From Avichristensenella sp031550095 (lineage in GTDB: Bacteria; Bacillota; Clostridia; Christensenellales; Aristaeellaceae): 27,687 nt of DNA. Positions within the stretch are counted from its first letter, which is position 1. The number at the start of each line of letters is the position of its first letter. The position numbers were made by a program, and so were the translations under genes. Below, piece after piece: positions 1 to 8,534 of this stretch. The DNA is taken from positions 1 through 27,687 of the forward strand of contig JAVBOX010000040.1 of the NCBI GenBank assembly GCA_031550095.1. Reading direction: 5' to 3'. The notes under the pieces were generated by a model. That model made no database searches. It worked only from the letters and a program-made list of their open reading frames with translations, and had not been told where the DNA came from.

Positions 1-359
1 GGGAGGCATTGTTCACCCTCTATCTGCCGGAGGGGGCGGAAATTACCCTGGAAGGCGGTACCTTGTGCCCGGCGCTTGAGGAAGATTATTTTACGATGGA
101 TGGGATTGACACCTACACGGGAAACGGTCAGTTTTTCATCCACATTGGAGAAGTAGGCTCCACCCATGAAGTGACAGTGCCCGCCGGGACGGAAGGCGGC
201 CGGTATACGGTGTATACCTTGCCCTATGCGGAAGGGGAAGGGGCGCTGTCCGAGACAAAGGAACTGGCGCCGGGTGAAACTACATGGTTCATCCTGAGAC
301 CAGGGGATTTCATACGGGTGGAGAATTGCATTTTCCGTACATTGCGGTCCAACGGATAG
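1..359 (+). CDS. Hypothetical protein, C-terminal fragment (5' end outside window)
   Basis: The open frame runs in from the left edge and ends in TAG at 357-359. A TTG at 9 could initiate, but no ribosome site can be seen and the frame is open to base 3, so this is most likely the 3' end of a longer gene. The visible ~118 residues are rich in Gly, Thr, Glu and aromatic residues, with alternating hydrophobic stretches suggesting beta structure and a late PGDFIRVENC segment. No signal peptide, membrane segment or recognisable catalytic motif is visible. The gene converges on the capA-like gene, with 31 bp between the two stops. I do not recognise the family. Confidence 0.55.
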   Translation, partial: EALFTLYLPEGAEITLEGGTLCPALEEDYFTMDGIDTYTGNGQFFIHIGEVGSTHEVTVPAGTEGGRYTVYTLPYAEGEGALSETKELAPGETTWFILRPGDFIRVENCIFRTLRSNG

Positions 360-390
360 GACAATAGCCAATCGCGCTGGCGGAGCGGGT

Positions 391-1500
391 TCACCGTTTC
401 CCGGCAACTGGCCCGTGGCCATTTTCCTCGGGGATCCATTCATCTCCAAGGGGCAGGACGCCCGTTTCAAAGATCTCCGCATCGATGTTCTTAGCGTATC
501 GCTCCATTTTTTTCAAGAGGGATTGGGCTCGTTCTCCCCCGATGGGGATGGGAACAGGGCGGAAATCGCTGTATTTTTCCGCTTCGGAAATCACGCAGGG
601 AATCAGGCGCATTTCCACGGGCTGGGCGCCATTTTCGTTCTTTTCCACCACCACCTGACCGATGAGGGAATCCCAATCCTTAGGGTTGATGTTGCCGCCA
701 AACGCGAAGTTGCCCAGGCTGTAAAAGATGGGCTTTCCCTTGTAGACCTCCACGGTTTGTACTACATGGGGATGATGGCCTACGACAATATCCACCCCCA
801 GGTCAATGGCGCCTCTGGCGATTTTTGTCTGGGTGCCGGTCAGCCTGTATTGTTCCTCCGTGCCCGCGTGCATAGACAGGATGATGATGTCGCAGCCGGC
901 GGCTCGAAGCAGTGGAATGTCCCGGGTTTCCAATTTCTCTAGGGTTTTCCGATGAGGATAGGAATAGCCTGTCATGCCGATCCGAATGCCGTTGACGTTG
1001 TAGATGGCCAGATCCCCTTCCCCGGAATGCTTGATGCCAAATGCGTCAAGGGCCGCAACGGTGTCGTCCTTTCCCGGTTTGCCATAGTCCATGATGTGGT
1101 TGTTGGCGATATTGACCGCCTCCACGGACCCCAAACGAAGGATTTCCGCGTAAAGGGGCGGCCCGCTAAAGACAAAGGCCTTGTCCTTTGCTTTTTTGGA
1201 ATAGGTGAAGGTGCCCTCCAAATTGACCAGGGTTAAGTCATCTGCCTCAAAAACACTACGCACGCCGGAAAAGGGATGCTCGTAGCCTTTCTCCTCGACG
1301 ATTGCCAAAAAACTGCGGCTATTGGCAATTTTTCTGCTCATGGAACCCAGAGTGCAATCTCCCGCGAAAGAGATGACGGCCCGCCGCGTCTCCCCAACAT
1401 GAAGAACCCGGACAGGACTGCCCGCAAGCCCGCCCGGGGAAGTCATCACTGTGATAATGCCAGCCAAGATCAATCCGCCCATCGATTGGAAAAGGTGCAT
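391..1500 (-). CDS. CapA-family (poly-gamma-glutamate synthesis type) metallophosphatase-like protein
   Basis: This 369-residue protein has the CapA fold signature, a calcineurin-like metallophosphoesterase relative. Visible motifs are FAGDCTLG near residues 46-52, VNLEGTF near 92-98, ANNHIMDYG at 132-140, SMHAG near 209-213, GHHPHVVQ at 241-248 and YSLGNFAFGG at 260-269. Asp48, His211 and His242/243/245 are candidate metal ligands. Residues 1-28 look like a signal peptide or membrane anchor, so the enzyme probably acts outside the membrane. The ATG at 1500 has AAGGAG 6 nt upstream. It lies 66 bp downstream of recA on the same strand with no obvious terminator between, so it may be read from the recA transcript. 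Family members are linked to polyglutamate export or anchoring, but many CapA proteins in Clostridia stand alone with unknown substrate. No capB or capC is nearby. Confidence 0.9.
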   Translation of the reverse strand: MHLFQSMGGLILAGIITVMTSPGGLAGSPVRVLHVGETRRAVISFAGDCTLGSMSRKIANSRSFLAIVEEKGYEHPFSGVRSVFEADDLTLVNLEGTFTYSKKAKDKAFVFSGPPLYAEILRLGSVEAVNIANNHIMDYGKPGKDDTVAALDAFGIKHSGEGDLAIYNVNGIRIGMTGYSYPHRKTLEKLETRDIPLLRAAGCDIIILSMHAGTEEQYRLTGTQTKIARGAIDLGVDIVVGHHPHVVQTVEVYKGKPIFYSLGNFAFGGNINPKDWDSLIGQVVVEKNENGAQPVEMRLIPCVISEAEKYSDFRPVPIPIGGERAQSLLKKMERYAKNIDAEIFETGVLPLGDEWIPEENGHGPVAGKR

Positions 1501-1566
1501 TGGTATCTCCTTGCTGCCGTGGTGTGGGGACCAAAGGGATTCGGCGCGACAAGCCTGGCCGCTGGT

Positions 1567-2655
1567 TCATTCCTCATCCAGCTCTTCATCGTCGCCGGCG
1601 CTAAAGGAGCTTGGCGCTCCCGCGCCGATGAGCTTAGATCGGACGATGGTATCGATTTCGGCATAGATGTCCGCGTGTTCCTTGAGGAACTGGCGTGCGC
1701 TCTCCCTGCCCTGACCGATGCGCTGATCGTTGTAGCTGAACCAGGAGCCGCTCTTGTGAATGATATCGTGGAACACGGCCATGTCCAGCAGGCTGCCTTC
1801 CCTGGAAATGCCCTCTCCATAGAGAATATCGCATTCGGCGACCCGGAAAGGCGGGGCCACCTTGTTTTTGACCACCTTGATCTTGGTTCGGTTACCCAGG
1901 ATCTGTGTGCCGCTCTTGAGTTGCTCGCCTCTGCGCACATCCAGGCGCACGGAAGCGTAGAATTTTAGGGCGCGGCCGCCGGTGGTGGTTTCGGGATTCC
2001 CAGAGGAGACGCCTATTTTCTCCCGCAGTTGGTTGATGAAGATGACCATGCAGTTGGTCTTGCTCACAACCCCCGCGAGTTTGCGCAGAGCTTGGGACAT
2101 GAGACGGGCTTGGACGCCGACGAAGGAGCTGCCCATTTCACCGTCGATTTCAGCCTTTGGCACGAGCGCGGCCACGGAGTCCACCACGATGATGTCCATG
2201 GCGCCGGAACGGACCAGGGCCTCGCAGATTTCCAAAGCCTGTTCGCCGGTATCCGGCTGTGAAACATAGAGGTTGTCGATATCCACCCCAAGGCGCTTGG
2301 CGTAGTTGGGGTCCAGGGCGTGCTCCGCGTCGATGAACGCGGCCATGCCCCCGTCGATTTTTTGGGCTTCCGCGATGACATGGAGGGTCAAGGTGGTTTT
2401 TCCGGACGCTTCCGGGCCATAGATCTCGATGATGCGCCCCCGGGGCAGCCCGCCCACGCCCAAGGCGATGTCCAGTTCCAGACATCCGGTGGGGATCACC
2501 GCCACATCCATGGTGGTCCGGTCTCCCAGCTTCATGATGGCGCCTTTTCCGAAAGTCTTTTCTATGGTGCCCAGTGCCATATCCAGGGCACGCTGCTTCT
2601 CATCAAGAGAGGTGTTGGACGAGACTGTTTTCGCCTTCGTTTCGCCTTTGGCCAT
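1567..2655 (-). CDS. recA: Recombinase RecA
   Basis: RecA is the ATP-dependent strand-exchange protein of homologous recombination and the co-protease that triggers LexA cleavage. The product is 362 residues, near the usual length. It shows Walker A GPEASGKTT at residues 80-88, Walker B IIVVDSVAAL, loop 2 around the NQLREKIG and GNPETTTGG segments, and an acidic C-terminal tail ending DDEELDEE. The frame is open upstream of the start, but ATG 2655 begins MAKGETK and has GGAAAGGAAG just upstream; the longer start would run into cinA and adds no RecA-like sequence. It follows cinA by 44 bp on the same strand, the common cinA-recA arrangement of Firmicutes. I see no obvious SOS box in the short gap, so transcription probably comes from the rimO promoter or from inside cinA. 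Confidence 0.98.
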   Translation of the reverse strand: MAKGETKAKTVSSNTSLDEKQRALDMALGTIEKTFGKGAIMKLGDRTTMDVAVIPTGCLELDIALGVGGLPRGRIIEIYGPEASGKTTLTLHVIAEAQKIDGGMAAFIDAEHALDPNYAKRLGVDIDNLYVSQPDTGEQALEICEALVRSGAMDIIVVDSVAALVPKAEIDGEMGSSFVGVQARLMSQALRKLAGVVSKTNCMVIFINQLREKIGVSSGNPETTTGGRALKFYASVRLDVRRGEQLKSGTQILGNRTKIKVVKNKVAPPFRVAECDILYGEGISREGSLLDMAVFHDIIHKSGSWFSYNDQRIGQGRESARQFLKEHADIYAEIDTIVRSKLIGAGAPSSFSAGDDEELDEE

Positions 2656-2681
2656 GTCCGTCTTCCTTTCCGTCAATGACG

Positions 2682-2697
2682 ATGGGCTTGCGCCCAT
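2682..2697 (-). other. Intercistronic GCAA-tetraloop hairpin between cinA and recA
   Basis: On the minus strand ATGGGC and GCCCAT form a perfect 6-bp stem closed by a GCAA (GNRA-type) loop. It lies between the cinA stop (2700) and the recA ribosome site. There is no T-run, so it is not a classical terminator. A role in mRNA processing or stability in front of recA is possible but only inferred. Confidence 0.45.
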
Positions 2698-2699
2698 TT

Positions 2700-3971
2700 C
2701 TAGTGAATCACGCCTGTGCCTTCCCCCAAGGGGCCCATCAAGTTCAGGATCCAATGCATCCCGTTCAGAGCTGCCAGGGTTCGGATCCGCTGCCGATTGC
2801 CGGTGAGCCGGAGCTTTTTTGAGAAAGAGCCGTTGCCGGTGGCCAATCCCAGCCAAACCAATCCTACGGGCTTTTCTTCAGTGCCTCCGTCTGGGCCGGC
2901 AACGCCGGTGACGGATAAACAGATGTCCGCGCCGGACCGGCTCCGAAGGCCTTCCGCCATGGCCATGGCGACCTCCTCGCTGACCGCCCCGCGCTGATCC
3001 AGCAAGGCTTGGGGCACTCCCAAAGCCCGCGCCTTTGCTCCGTTGGCGTAGGTGACGGCTCCCTCCAAAAAGACCGACGACGCGCCGGGGACCGATACGA
3101 TCCGGGAGGCGATCATGCCGCCTGTGCAGCTCTCCGCTACCGCTAAAGTGGCTCCGTTCTTGCCCAACGCCTCCACCAAAGCCTGCTCCATGGTGTAGTG
3201 AGGATCGTCCGTAACGGCGTAAATCACATCGCCCACCCGTGCGCGGACCTCCGTTTCCAGGGGATCTAGAAGGGCGGCGGCCTCCTCAAAACAATCGCAG
3301 CGTACGGTGAGCCGCAGCTGCACCTCGCCGGTGGAGCAATAGGGAGCGATGGTGGGATTTGTCATGCTCTCCATCAGATCCCCGGTAAGGCTTGCCACCC
3401 GGGATTCGCCCATGCCGAAGTTGCGCAAATACCTTGAGATGATGAACGCACCGCTCTTTGCCGCAAGATACGGCAGAACGCCTCCGTCCATCATGGGGAT
3501 CAGCTCATTGGGTGGGCCGGGGAGATTGATGACGGCCTTGCCGTCCAGCCGTTCCACGATGCAGCCTGGCGCCGTGCCATAGTCGTTCCGGAGAATCTTG
3601 GCGCCATGGGCAAAGTTGGCCTGACGCAAATTGTTGTCGGTCATGGGATATCCGCTCCGCTGGAACCAGCCCCGTACCATTGCTTCCGCTTCCGGGTTGA
3701 CCTCCATGGGCAACCCAAGAGCTTGGGCGGACAGTTCCTTGGTTATGTCGTCCTCGGTTGGGCCAAGACCGCCTGTAGTGATCACGATATCCGCACGGGT
3801 CAGGGCGGTCTCGATGGCTTCCCGAAGCCGCGCGGGGTTATCTCCCACGGTGGTCTGATGGTGCAATGTGACACCTGCTTCTGAAAGGCGGCGGGCGATG
3901 TACTGGGCGTCGGAATTGAGCACCTGGCCCATGAGCAGTTCCGTGCCCACAGAAACGATTTCCGCGATCAT
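2700..3971 (-). CDS. cinA: CinA family protein (competence/damage-inducible; NMN amidohydrolase-type)
   Basis: This full-length two-domain CinA has 423 residues. The N-terminal MoCF/MogA-like half starts MIAEIVSVGTELLMGQ and carries VITTGGLGPTEDDIT near residues 63-77. The C-terminal PncC-like half carries VAVAESCTGGMIASR and SVTGVAGPDGGTEEKPVG, where the conserved Ser-Cys-Thr-Gly-Gly segment forms the nicotinamide-nucleotide amidohydrolase site. CinA proteins recycle NMN or hydrolyse ADP-ribose and pyridine nucleotides, and are co-expressed with recA in many Firmicutes. The ATG (3971-3969) overlaps the pgsA stop in an ATGA, indicating translational coupling. The product is cytoplasmic. Confidence 0.96.
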   Translation of the reverse strand: MIAEIVSVGTELLMGQVLNSDAQYIARRLSEAGVTLHHQTTVGDNPARLREAIETALTRADIVITTGGLGPTEDDITKELSAQALGLPMEVNPEAEAMVRGWFQRSGYPMTDNNLRQANFAHGAKILRNDYGTAPGCIVERLDGKAVINLPGPPNELIPMMDGGVLPYLAAKSGAFIISRYLRNFGMGESRVASLTGDLMESMTNPTIAPYCSTGEVQLRLTVRCDCFEEAAALLDPLETEVRARVGDVIYAVTDDPHYTMEQALVEALGKNGATLAVAESCTGGMIASRIVSVPGASSVFLEGAVTYANGAKARALGVPQALLDQRGAVSEEVAMAMAEGLRSRSGADICLSVTGVAGPDGGTEEKPVGLVWLGLATGNGSFSKKLRLTGNRQRIRTLAALNGMHWILNLMGPLGEGTGVIH

Positions 3972-4498
3972 ACGGATTCCTCCAGCATTTGGCGGTTCCG
4001 CAAGAGAATCTCACCGCCTGAATATAAAGAAAGAAGGGCTGAAAGCCAGCAGGCATACCACGCCAGGGGCATGTTCATGGTCAGCGTGAGCACCGCGGCG
4101 ATCTGCACAACCGTCTTGAGTTTTCCGGAGGGTCCGGCCGCGATGACTTTCCCCTTGGTGACAGCCACCATTCGAAAGCCGCTGACCACGATTTCCCGCG
4201 CCACCATCAGCAGCACAGCCCAAACGTCGATGGGATAACCCCAGACGCAAAGCAGGATCATGGGCATCAGGACCAATAGCTTGTCGGCAATTGGGTCCAT
4301 GAATTTGCCGAAATCCGTAACCTCGCCCCGCTGTCGGGCCAAGGTGCCGTCAATGAAATCAGAAACCGCCGCCAGGGCAAACACAACCGCCGGAATCCAG
4401 CGCGGAATGTCCAGGGAGACCAACAGGAGGTACAAGGGAATCATGAGGATTCTCGCGATGGTAATCCGGTTGGGTAGGTTCATGGGCATTTTGCTCAT
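3968..4498 (-). CDS. pgsA: CDP-diacylglycerol--glycerol-3-phosphate 3-phosphatidyltransferase
   Basis: PgsA makes phosphatidylglycerophosphate, the committed step to phosphatidylglycerol. The 176-residue product is close to the family length and strongly hydrophobic, with about four to six membrane segments. The CDP-alcohol phosphotransferase motif is complete: Asp47, Asp50, Gly51, Ala54, Arg55, Gly64, Asp68 and Asp72 (SDFIDGTLAR followed by GKFMDPIADK). ATG 4498 has AGGAGC 6 nt upstream; ATGs a few codons downstream lack a comparable ribosome site. It sits between rimO (87-bp gap) and cinA (4-bp overlap), a standard Clostridia and Bacilli order. Confidence 0.96.
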   Translation of the reverse strand: MSKMPMNLPNRITIARILMIPLYLLLVSLDIPRWIPAVVFALAAVSDFIDGTLARQRGEVTDFGKFMDPIADKLLVLMPMILLCVWGYPIDVWAVLLMVAREIVVSGFRMVAVTKGKVIAAGPSGKLKTVVQIAAVLTLTMNMPLAWYACWLSALLSLYSGGEILLRNRQMLEESV

Positions 4499-4585
4499 AT
4501 ATCGCTCCTGTAATCATGTCGCGGATAAAAGAGAGATCCAAAGCAAACGCGCGGGATTTTCATTGCCATGGAAGAATTGCCCGCG

Positions 4586-5929
4586 TTATAGGGCTTCGCC
4601 CATGATATCGTAGGCACTGGCGCCTGTAACGCGGGCTTTGATAAAGGATCCGGGCGTGAGGGGCCTCGCGGATGTTAGGAGGAAAAGCCCATCCCCTTCG
4701 GGCGCCTCCAAACGGGTGCGGGCCAAATAGGAGCCGTCCCGCTTTCCCTCAATGAGGGCTTCCACGGTGGAGCCAATGCGCTTTTGATTGTTTTCCAGAG
4801 AGATTTGCTGTTGCAAGCGCATTAGCTGATCCAGCCGCTTTTCCTTAATCTCCTCTGGAACTTGGTTTGGCATGACTGCGGCAAGGGTGTCTTCTTCTTC
4901 CGAATAGGCGAAGGCCCCCAAACGGTCAAAGCGGACTTCCTCTACGAAATGGAGCAGCCGCTGAAATGCCTCGTCGGTTTCCCCGGGAAAGCCTACGATC
5001 AGGGTGGTGCGCAAAGTCAAACTCCGATCCCGGATCTTTTGGATCAGTGTCCTTATCTCCTTGGGACTGCCGTGGCGGTTCATGGTCCGAAGCATGTCCC
5101 CGTCGATGTGCTGAAGGGGCAGATCCAGGTAGCCGCAAGCCTTTGGCTCGTTTGCCAGGACATCCAGCAACCGGTCGTCCACATGGCTGGGATAGCAATA
5201 CAGCGCCCGAACCCAGCGCACTGAGGGAATGCCCGCCGCCATTTGGATCAGATCCGCAAGACGCTTTCCCTCCGGCAGGTCATCCCCGTAGCGGGTGGTA
5301 TCCTGGGCGATGAACGTTAACTCCTGAACGCCCTGCTGGGCCAGCGCCTGGGCTTCCCTGGCGATGGCGCCGAAGGCGCGGGAACGGTATCCGCCCCGAA
5401 TCAAGGGGATGGCACAGTACGCGCAACGGTTGTCGCATCCGTCGCCCGTGCGGATATAGGCGGAATAGGCGGGGGTGGTGAGCACCCGAGGACCTTCAAA
5501 GACCTCCTGGGCCCGGTTGCAGGCGATGGGCCGAACGCCTTTTTCCGCCTGCTCCAGCAGCTCCTTGAGGCGGGGATATTCCCCGACGCCCAAAAGCGCG
5601 TCCACCTCCGGCAGTTGCTGATGAAGATCCTCCGCATACCGCTGTACAAGGCAGCCTGTGGCGATAAGCAAGCGGCAACGGCCCGTTTTTTTATGCTCGG
5701 CCATTTGCAGAAGGGTGTCGATGGACTCCTCCTTGGCCGGGGCGATGAAGCCGCAGGTGTTGACGATCAAAATATCAGCCTTTTCCGCGTGATCGGTAAG
5801 GGCATATCCCCATTGCTTGAGTAGCGCCAGCATTTGCTCCGTATCCACCCGGTTTTTGGCGCAGCCAAGAGAAATGACCCCTACGGACTGAGCGGGGTTA
5901 GCACCATGCGAATTTACGTTCGTATTCAT
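4586..5929 (-). CDS. rimO: Ribosomal protein S12 methylthiotransferase RimO
   Basis: RimO is a radical-SAM enzyme with two iron-sulfur clusters that adds a methylthio group to the conserved aspartate of ribosomal protein uS12. The 447-residue product shows the UPF0004 domain cysteines Cys23 (LGCAKNRVDTE), Cys59 (NTCGFI) and Cys93 (TGCLVQRY). The radical-SAM CxxxCxxC is Cys165, Cys169 and Cys172 (CDNRCAYCAIP). A C-terminal TRAM-like region follows. LGCAKNRVDTE and CGFIAPAKEES favour RimO over the tRNA enzyme MiaB. ATG 5929 is chosen because upstream codons run into the promoter and there is no ATG, GTG or TTG between it and the conserved region. It gives about 16 residues before GVISLGC, a slightly long N-terminus, and no ribosome site is visible. 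Confidence 0.95.
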   Translation of the reverse strand: MNTNVNSHGANPAQSVGVISLGCAKNRVDTEQMLALLKQWGYALTDHAEKADILIVNTCGFIAPAKEESIDTLLQMAEHKKTGRCRLLIATGCLVQRYAEDLHQQLPEVDALLGVGEYPRLKELLEQAEKGVRPIACNRAQEVFEGPRVLTTPAYSAYIRTGDGCDNRCAYCAIPLIRGGYRSRAFGAIAREAQALAQQGVQELTFIAQDTTRYGDDLPEGKRLADLIQMAAGIPSVRWVRALYCYPSHVDDRLLDVLANEPKACGYLDLPLQHIDGDMLRTMNRHGSPKEIRTLIQKIRDRSLTLRTTLIVGFPGETDEAFQRLLHFVEEVRFDRLGAFAYSEEEDTLAAVMPNQVPEEIKEKRLDQLMRLQQQISLENNQKRIGSTVEALIEGKRDGSYLARTRLEAPEGDGLFLLTSARPLTPGSFIKARVTGASAYDIMGEAL

Positions 5930-5939
5930 ATCATTGGTT

Positions 5940-5968
5940 ATTATACCACGCCATGTGGATGGGCACAA
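5940..5968 (-). promoter_or_regulatory. Sigma-A-type promoter for rimO-pgsA-cinA-recA
   Basis: On the minus strand a -35 TTGTGC (5968-5963) is followed after exactly 17 bp by a consensus -10 TATAAT (5945-5940). Transcription should begin near 5933-5935, only about 4-6 nt before ATG 5929, implying a leaderless or nearly leaderless mRNA. Confidence 0.75.
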
Positions 5969-6086
5969 GGGGCAACACAAAGTGTGGCAGGGCGATTTGT
6001 AAAAGGGACGCATCTTCGTGGAATGAGACGCCTAAGGGCTAAAATTGGACATAGCATATTGATAGCACACGGGCTCGCGAAGGGTC

Positions 6087-6629
6087 TCATGGTGTGCCCT
6101 GTTTTTTGGATTCCTCCAATTCCTTTATGAAGTCCAGCCGATCTTCCCAGCGCCCGTCCACACTGTAACACGCCTCCATCCGAAGAAAGCACCGGTACCC
6201 CAACCGTTCCAGAATGCGCCGCATCCGCATGTTTCCGCCCATGGTATCCGCGTAAACCGCTCTCACGCCAAGGATATTCAACGCGTATTCCGTCGCCAGG
6301 GCAAAGGCCTCGCCGCCGTATCCCTTTCCCTTGTCCTTACTCGCGGCCAGGGAGATGCCCAGCTCACAGCGATTTTTATCCCTGTCGATCCGCTTAAACG
6401 CCATTTCGCCGATGATTCCTTGATCCCTCGTAAAAATCCCCAGGAAAAGCCAGTCCTCAAGGGGGGACATGGCGTCATATTTTGCGTCAACCCACTTAGG
6501 GTCGTATGCACTCATTTCCGCATCGGCCAGTGGGTCCGGTTCATGAAGCCGCCGAACGGCATGATAGTCCTCCCGGGTCATCTCCCGAAGCACAACGTTG
6601 GGCCCGCATATCTCAATCAAAGGTTTCAC
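6087..6629 (-). CDS. GNAT-family N-acetyltransferase (RimJ/RimL-like)
   Basis: The 180-residue product has the layout of the RimJ/RimL branch of GNAT acetyltransferases. It has an N-terminal VVLREMTREDYHAV segment, a central strand with ELGISLAAS, the acetyl-CoA pyrophosphate loop KGKGYGGEA and a late N-MRMRRILERLGYR segment. Relatives acetylate protein N-termini, antibiotics or small amines; the substrate cannot be read from sequence. Translation probably begins at GTG 6629, inside the end of rqcH (17-bp overlap), so it is translationally coupled to rqcH. A TTG at 6620 is an alternative. No strong ribosome site is visible. Confidence 0.85.
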   Translation of the reverse strand: MKPLIEICGPNVVLREMTREDYHAVRRLHEPDPLADAEMSAYDPKWVDAKYDAMSPLEDWLFLGIFTRDQGIIGEMAFKRIDRDKNRCELGISLAASKDKGKGYGGEAFALATEYALNILGVRAVYADTMGGNMRMRRILERLGYRCFLRMEACYSVDGRWEDRLDFIKELEESKKQGTP

Positions 6630-8352
6630 CCAGCAATCGCTTCACTGTCCTTTCGTCTGGGGTGATGTACAAGGTTTTCTGGTTGGTATAGGTGACGAAC
6701 CCCGCGGCCGCCCCGGAGGGTTTCTTCACATATTTTCGGCGGGTGTAGTCGATGGGAACCTGCCCGGACGCGTATCCACGGCTGAACCATGCCGCCAGCA
6801 GCGCCGCTTCCCGAAGGGTTGCTTCCGGCAGCTCGCCAGGACAGTCCACGATCACATGGGAACCCGCCATGTTCTTTGCATGGAGCCAAAGGGCTTCCGG
6901 GGGAGCGGAACCGGTGAGTCGGTCGTTTTGTGCGCTATTCTTGCCCACCTGAATGCGGAGTCCATCAGAAGAAACGCAGGATAAGGGCTTGGAAGGCGTT
7001 GGCTTCTTGGACTTTCCCCGGCTATGGGCGGCATGAACATAGCCGGCCTTCACTAATTCTTGACGGATTTCTTCCAACTCTATGGCGTCGCCGCACTTGC
7101 GCAGGTCGTCCTGATGGGCGAGGAGCAAGGCTAGTTCATCCCGCGCCTGGGCCGCCTGCTCCTTGGCGTGCGCCTGGGCGGCACGCATTTTCTGGTATTG
7201 CTTGTAGTACTTCTGGGCATTTTGGGCGGGTGTGAGGCGGAGGTCCAAGGGAATGACGCGGATTGAGCCAGTGTAATAGTCGAACACCTGGGCGGTGGCG
7301 GCGCCTTTTTCAACCAGATGAAGGTTGGAGGTGAGCAGCTCCCCCAGAATGCGGTTTTCCTCCAGGCGATCCGTATCCGCCAGGGCCTGCTCATGAATGG
7401 CCAGCCTGCTTTCACGGCGCTCAATGTTAGCCTTAATGGAGCGGGCCAGGGATGCGGACTTCTGCGCCATCCGCGCCTGTCGATCCTTCAGATGGTATAG
7501 ATGATCCAGTGTCATGCTAGGGCCGTCGGGGATTGGCTTCTGGCGTCTGGCGTCCAGGCTATGATAAAAAAAGGGCAGCGCGTCGATTGGCTCTCCTCCA
7601 TCATCGATAAGCAGCACAGGAGGGCCAAAGGCGGGCATCTCCGTTAGCAGGCGATGAAGCGGCTCCGCAAGGCCGGAGCGGGCCTCTGGAGATAGATGGG
7701 GTGTGTCTTGGCCCGTGAGACGGTAGGCGAGTTCCTTGGCGCTCAGCGCACCAAGGCCCGAAAGGGTGCCGAACAAGGCCGTGTCCAGTCGGGCGCCTCC
7801 TGCGAGCAATGCTTCCCTTAGCGTATCCACGTCAGCTGCCGTGGGATCAACCTTTTCCTGGGAGGGCGGCGGCGTGTAGGGCAAACCCGGCTTTACCTCC
7901 CGCACCCGGCTGACATCCACGCCAACGTGCCGTATGGCGTCCGTGATGCGGCCGTCTCCGCTCCGCAGAATGATGTTGCTGTGTTTTCCCATGATCTCGC
8001 AGCTAAGAATGCGGCTCACCTTTTCTCCCAGCTCATCCACGCAGGCGAACTCAATTTCCAGTATCCTGTCGCCACCCACCTGCCTAACGGATTGAACCCG
8101 CGCCCCTGCCAGCTGCTTTCTCAGCAGCATACAGAACATGGGGGGTTCTTGAGGATTGGGCTTATTTTCTTGTGTGCAATGGGCACGAGCGCAGCTTGGC
8201 GAGGCGCAAAGCAAAAGCCGCCCAGCGCCTTCCGGCCCGTAATACGTAATATGAAGTTCATCCTTCTCCGGTTGCATGACCCTGTCCACCCGCGCTCCGG
8301 AGAGCTTTCGGGACAGCTCCCTCGCGATGAACCCCAGCATTAATCCATCCAT
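6613..8352 (-). CDS. rqcH: RqcH/NFACT-family ribosome quality control protein (Rqc2 homologue)
   Basis: The 579-residue protein has the NFACT architecture: an N-terminal NFACT-N domain (MDGLMLGFIARELS), a long helical coiled-coil middle (about residues 280-430, rich in Ala, Gln, Lys and Glu), and a C-terminal NFACT-R/DUF814 domain with LWLHAKNMAGSHVIV and IDYTRRKYVKKPSGA. Asp95-Arg96 in GGDRILEIEF matches the Asp-Arg pair shown in Bacillus RqcH to be needed for tRNA-Ala recruitment. The family binds stalled 50S subunits and adds C-terminal poly-alanine tails that mark nascent chains for degradation. Older annotations call it a fibronectin-binding protein. ATG 8352 has GAGGTG 6 nt upstream and its own promoter. 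Confidence 0.95.
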   Translation of the reverse strand: MDGLMLGFIARELSRKLSGARVDRVMQPEKDELHITYYGPEGAGRLLLCASPSCARAHCTQENKPNPQEPPMFCMLLRKQLAGARVQSVRQVGGDRILEIEFACVDELGEKVSRILSCEIMGKHSNIILRSGDGRITDAIRHVGVDVSRVREVKPGLPYTPPPSQEKVDPTAADVDTLREALLAGGARLDTALFGTLSGLGALSAKELAYRLTGQDTPHLSPEARSGLAEPLHRLLTEMPAFGPPVLLIDDGGEPIDALPFFYHSLDARRQKPIPDGPSMTLDHLYHLKDRQARMAQKSASLARSIKANIERRESRLAIHEQALADTDRLEENRILGELLTSNLHLVEKGAATAQVFDYYTGSIRVIPLDLRLTPAQNAQKYYKQYQKMRAAQAHAKEQAAQARDELALLLAHQDDLRKCGDAIELEEIRQELVKAGYVHAAHSRGKSKKPTPSKPLSCVSSDGLRIQVGKNSAQNDRLTGSAPPEALWLHAKNMAGSHVIVDCPGELPEATLREAALLAAWFSRGYASGQVPIDYTRRKYVKKPSGAAAGFVTYTNQKTLYITPDERTVKRLLGETFD

Positions 8353-8372
8353 GGTGTCACCTCACTTTTGGC

Positions 8373-8401
8373 ATTATAGCAAGGATGGGGTTTTGTGTAA
8401 A
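8373..8401 (-). promoter_or_regulatory. Sigma-A-type promoter for rqcH
   Basis: On the minus strand TTTACA (8401-8396) and TATAAT (8378-8373) are separated by 17 bp. The expected start is near 8366, giving a short leader containing the GAGGTG ribosome site of rqcH. Confidence 0.8.
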
Positions 8402-8479
8402 TGATTTTGCCTTCCAAGCAGAAATGGAACGCTGGAATCCGCATGTGCCGCGCTTTTCCAAGCTTCCGGTTCCATGCGT

Positions 8480-8507
8480 GCTATTTGCCACGCCTGTCTC
8501 ATACACT
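8480..8507 (+). promoter_or_regulatory. Candidate sigma-E-type sporulation promoter for the GerM protein
   Basis: CATACACT at 8500-8507 fits the mother-cell sigma-E -10 consensus CATACANT, and GCTATTT at 8480-8486 resembles its -35, with a 13-bp spacer. Bacillus subtilis gerM is sigma-E dependent, which agrees. No sigma-A -35/-10 pair is evident here. The start would lie around 8514, immediately before the AAAGGAG at 8517-8523. Confidence 0.5.
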
Positions 8508-8534
8508 TGAATCGGCAAAGGAGTGATGGGCGTG

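Noticed and set aside
415..942. 175-residue + strand ORF opposite the CapA gene
   Set aside because: Runs antisense to the complete capA frame with its conserved motifs; no ribosome site and no protein-like motif. The same applies to other long + strand shadows at 2320-2679, 14031-14552 and 15090-15665.
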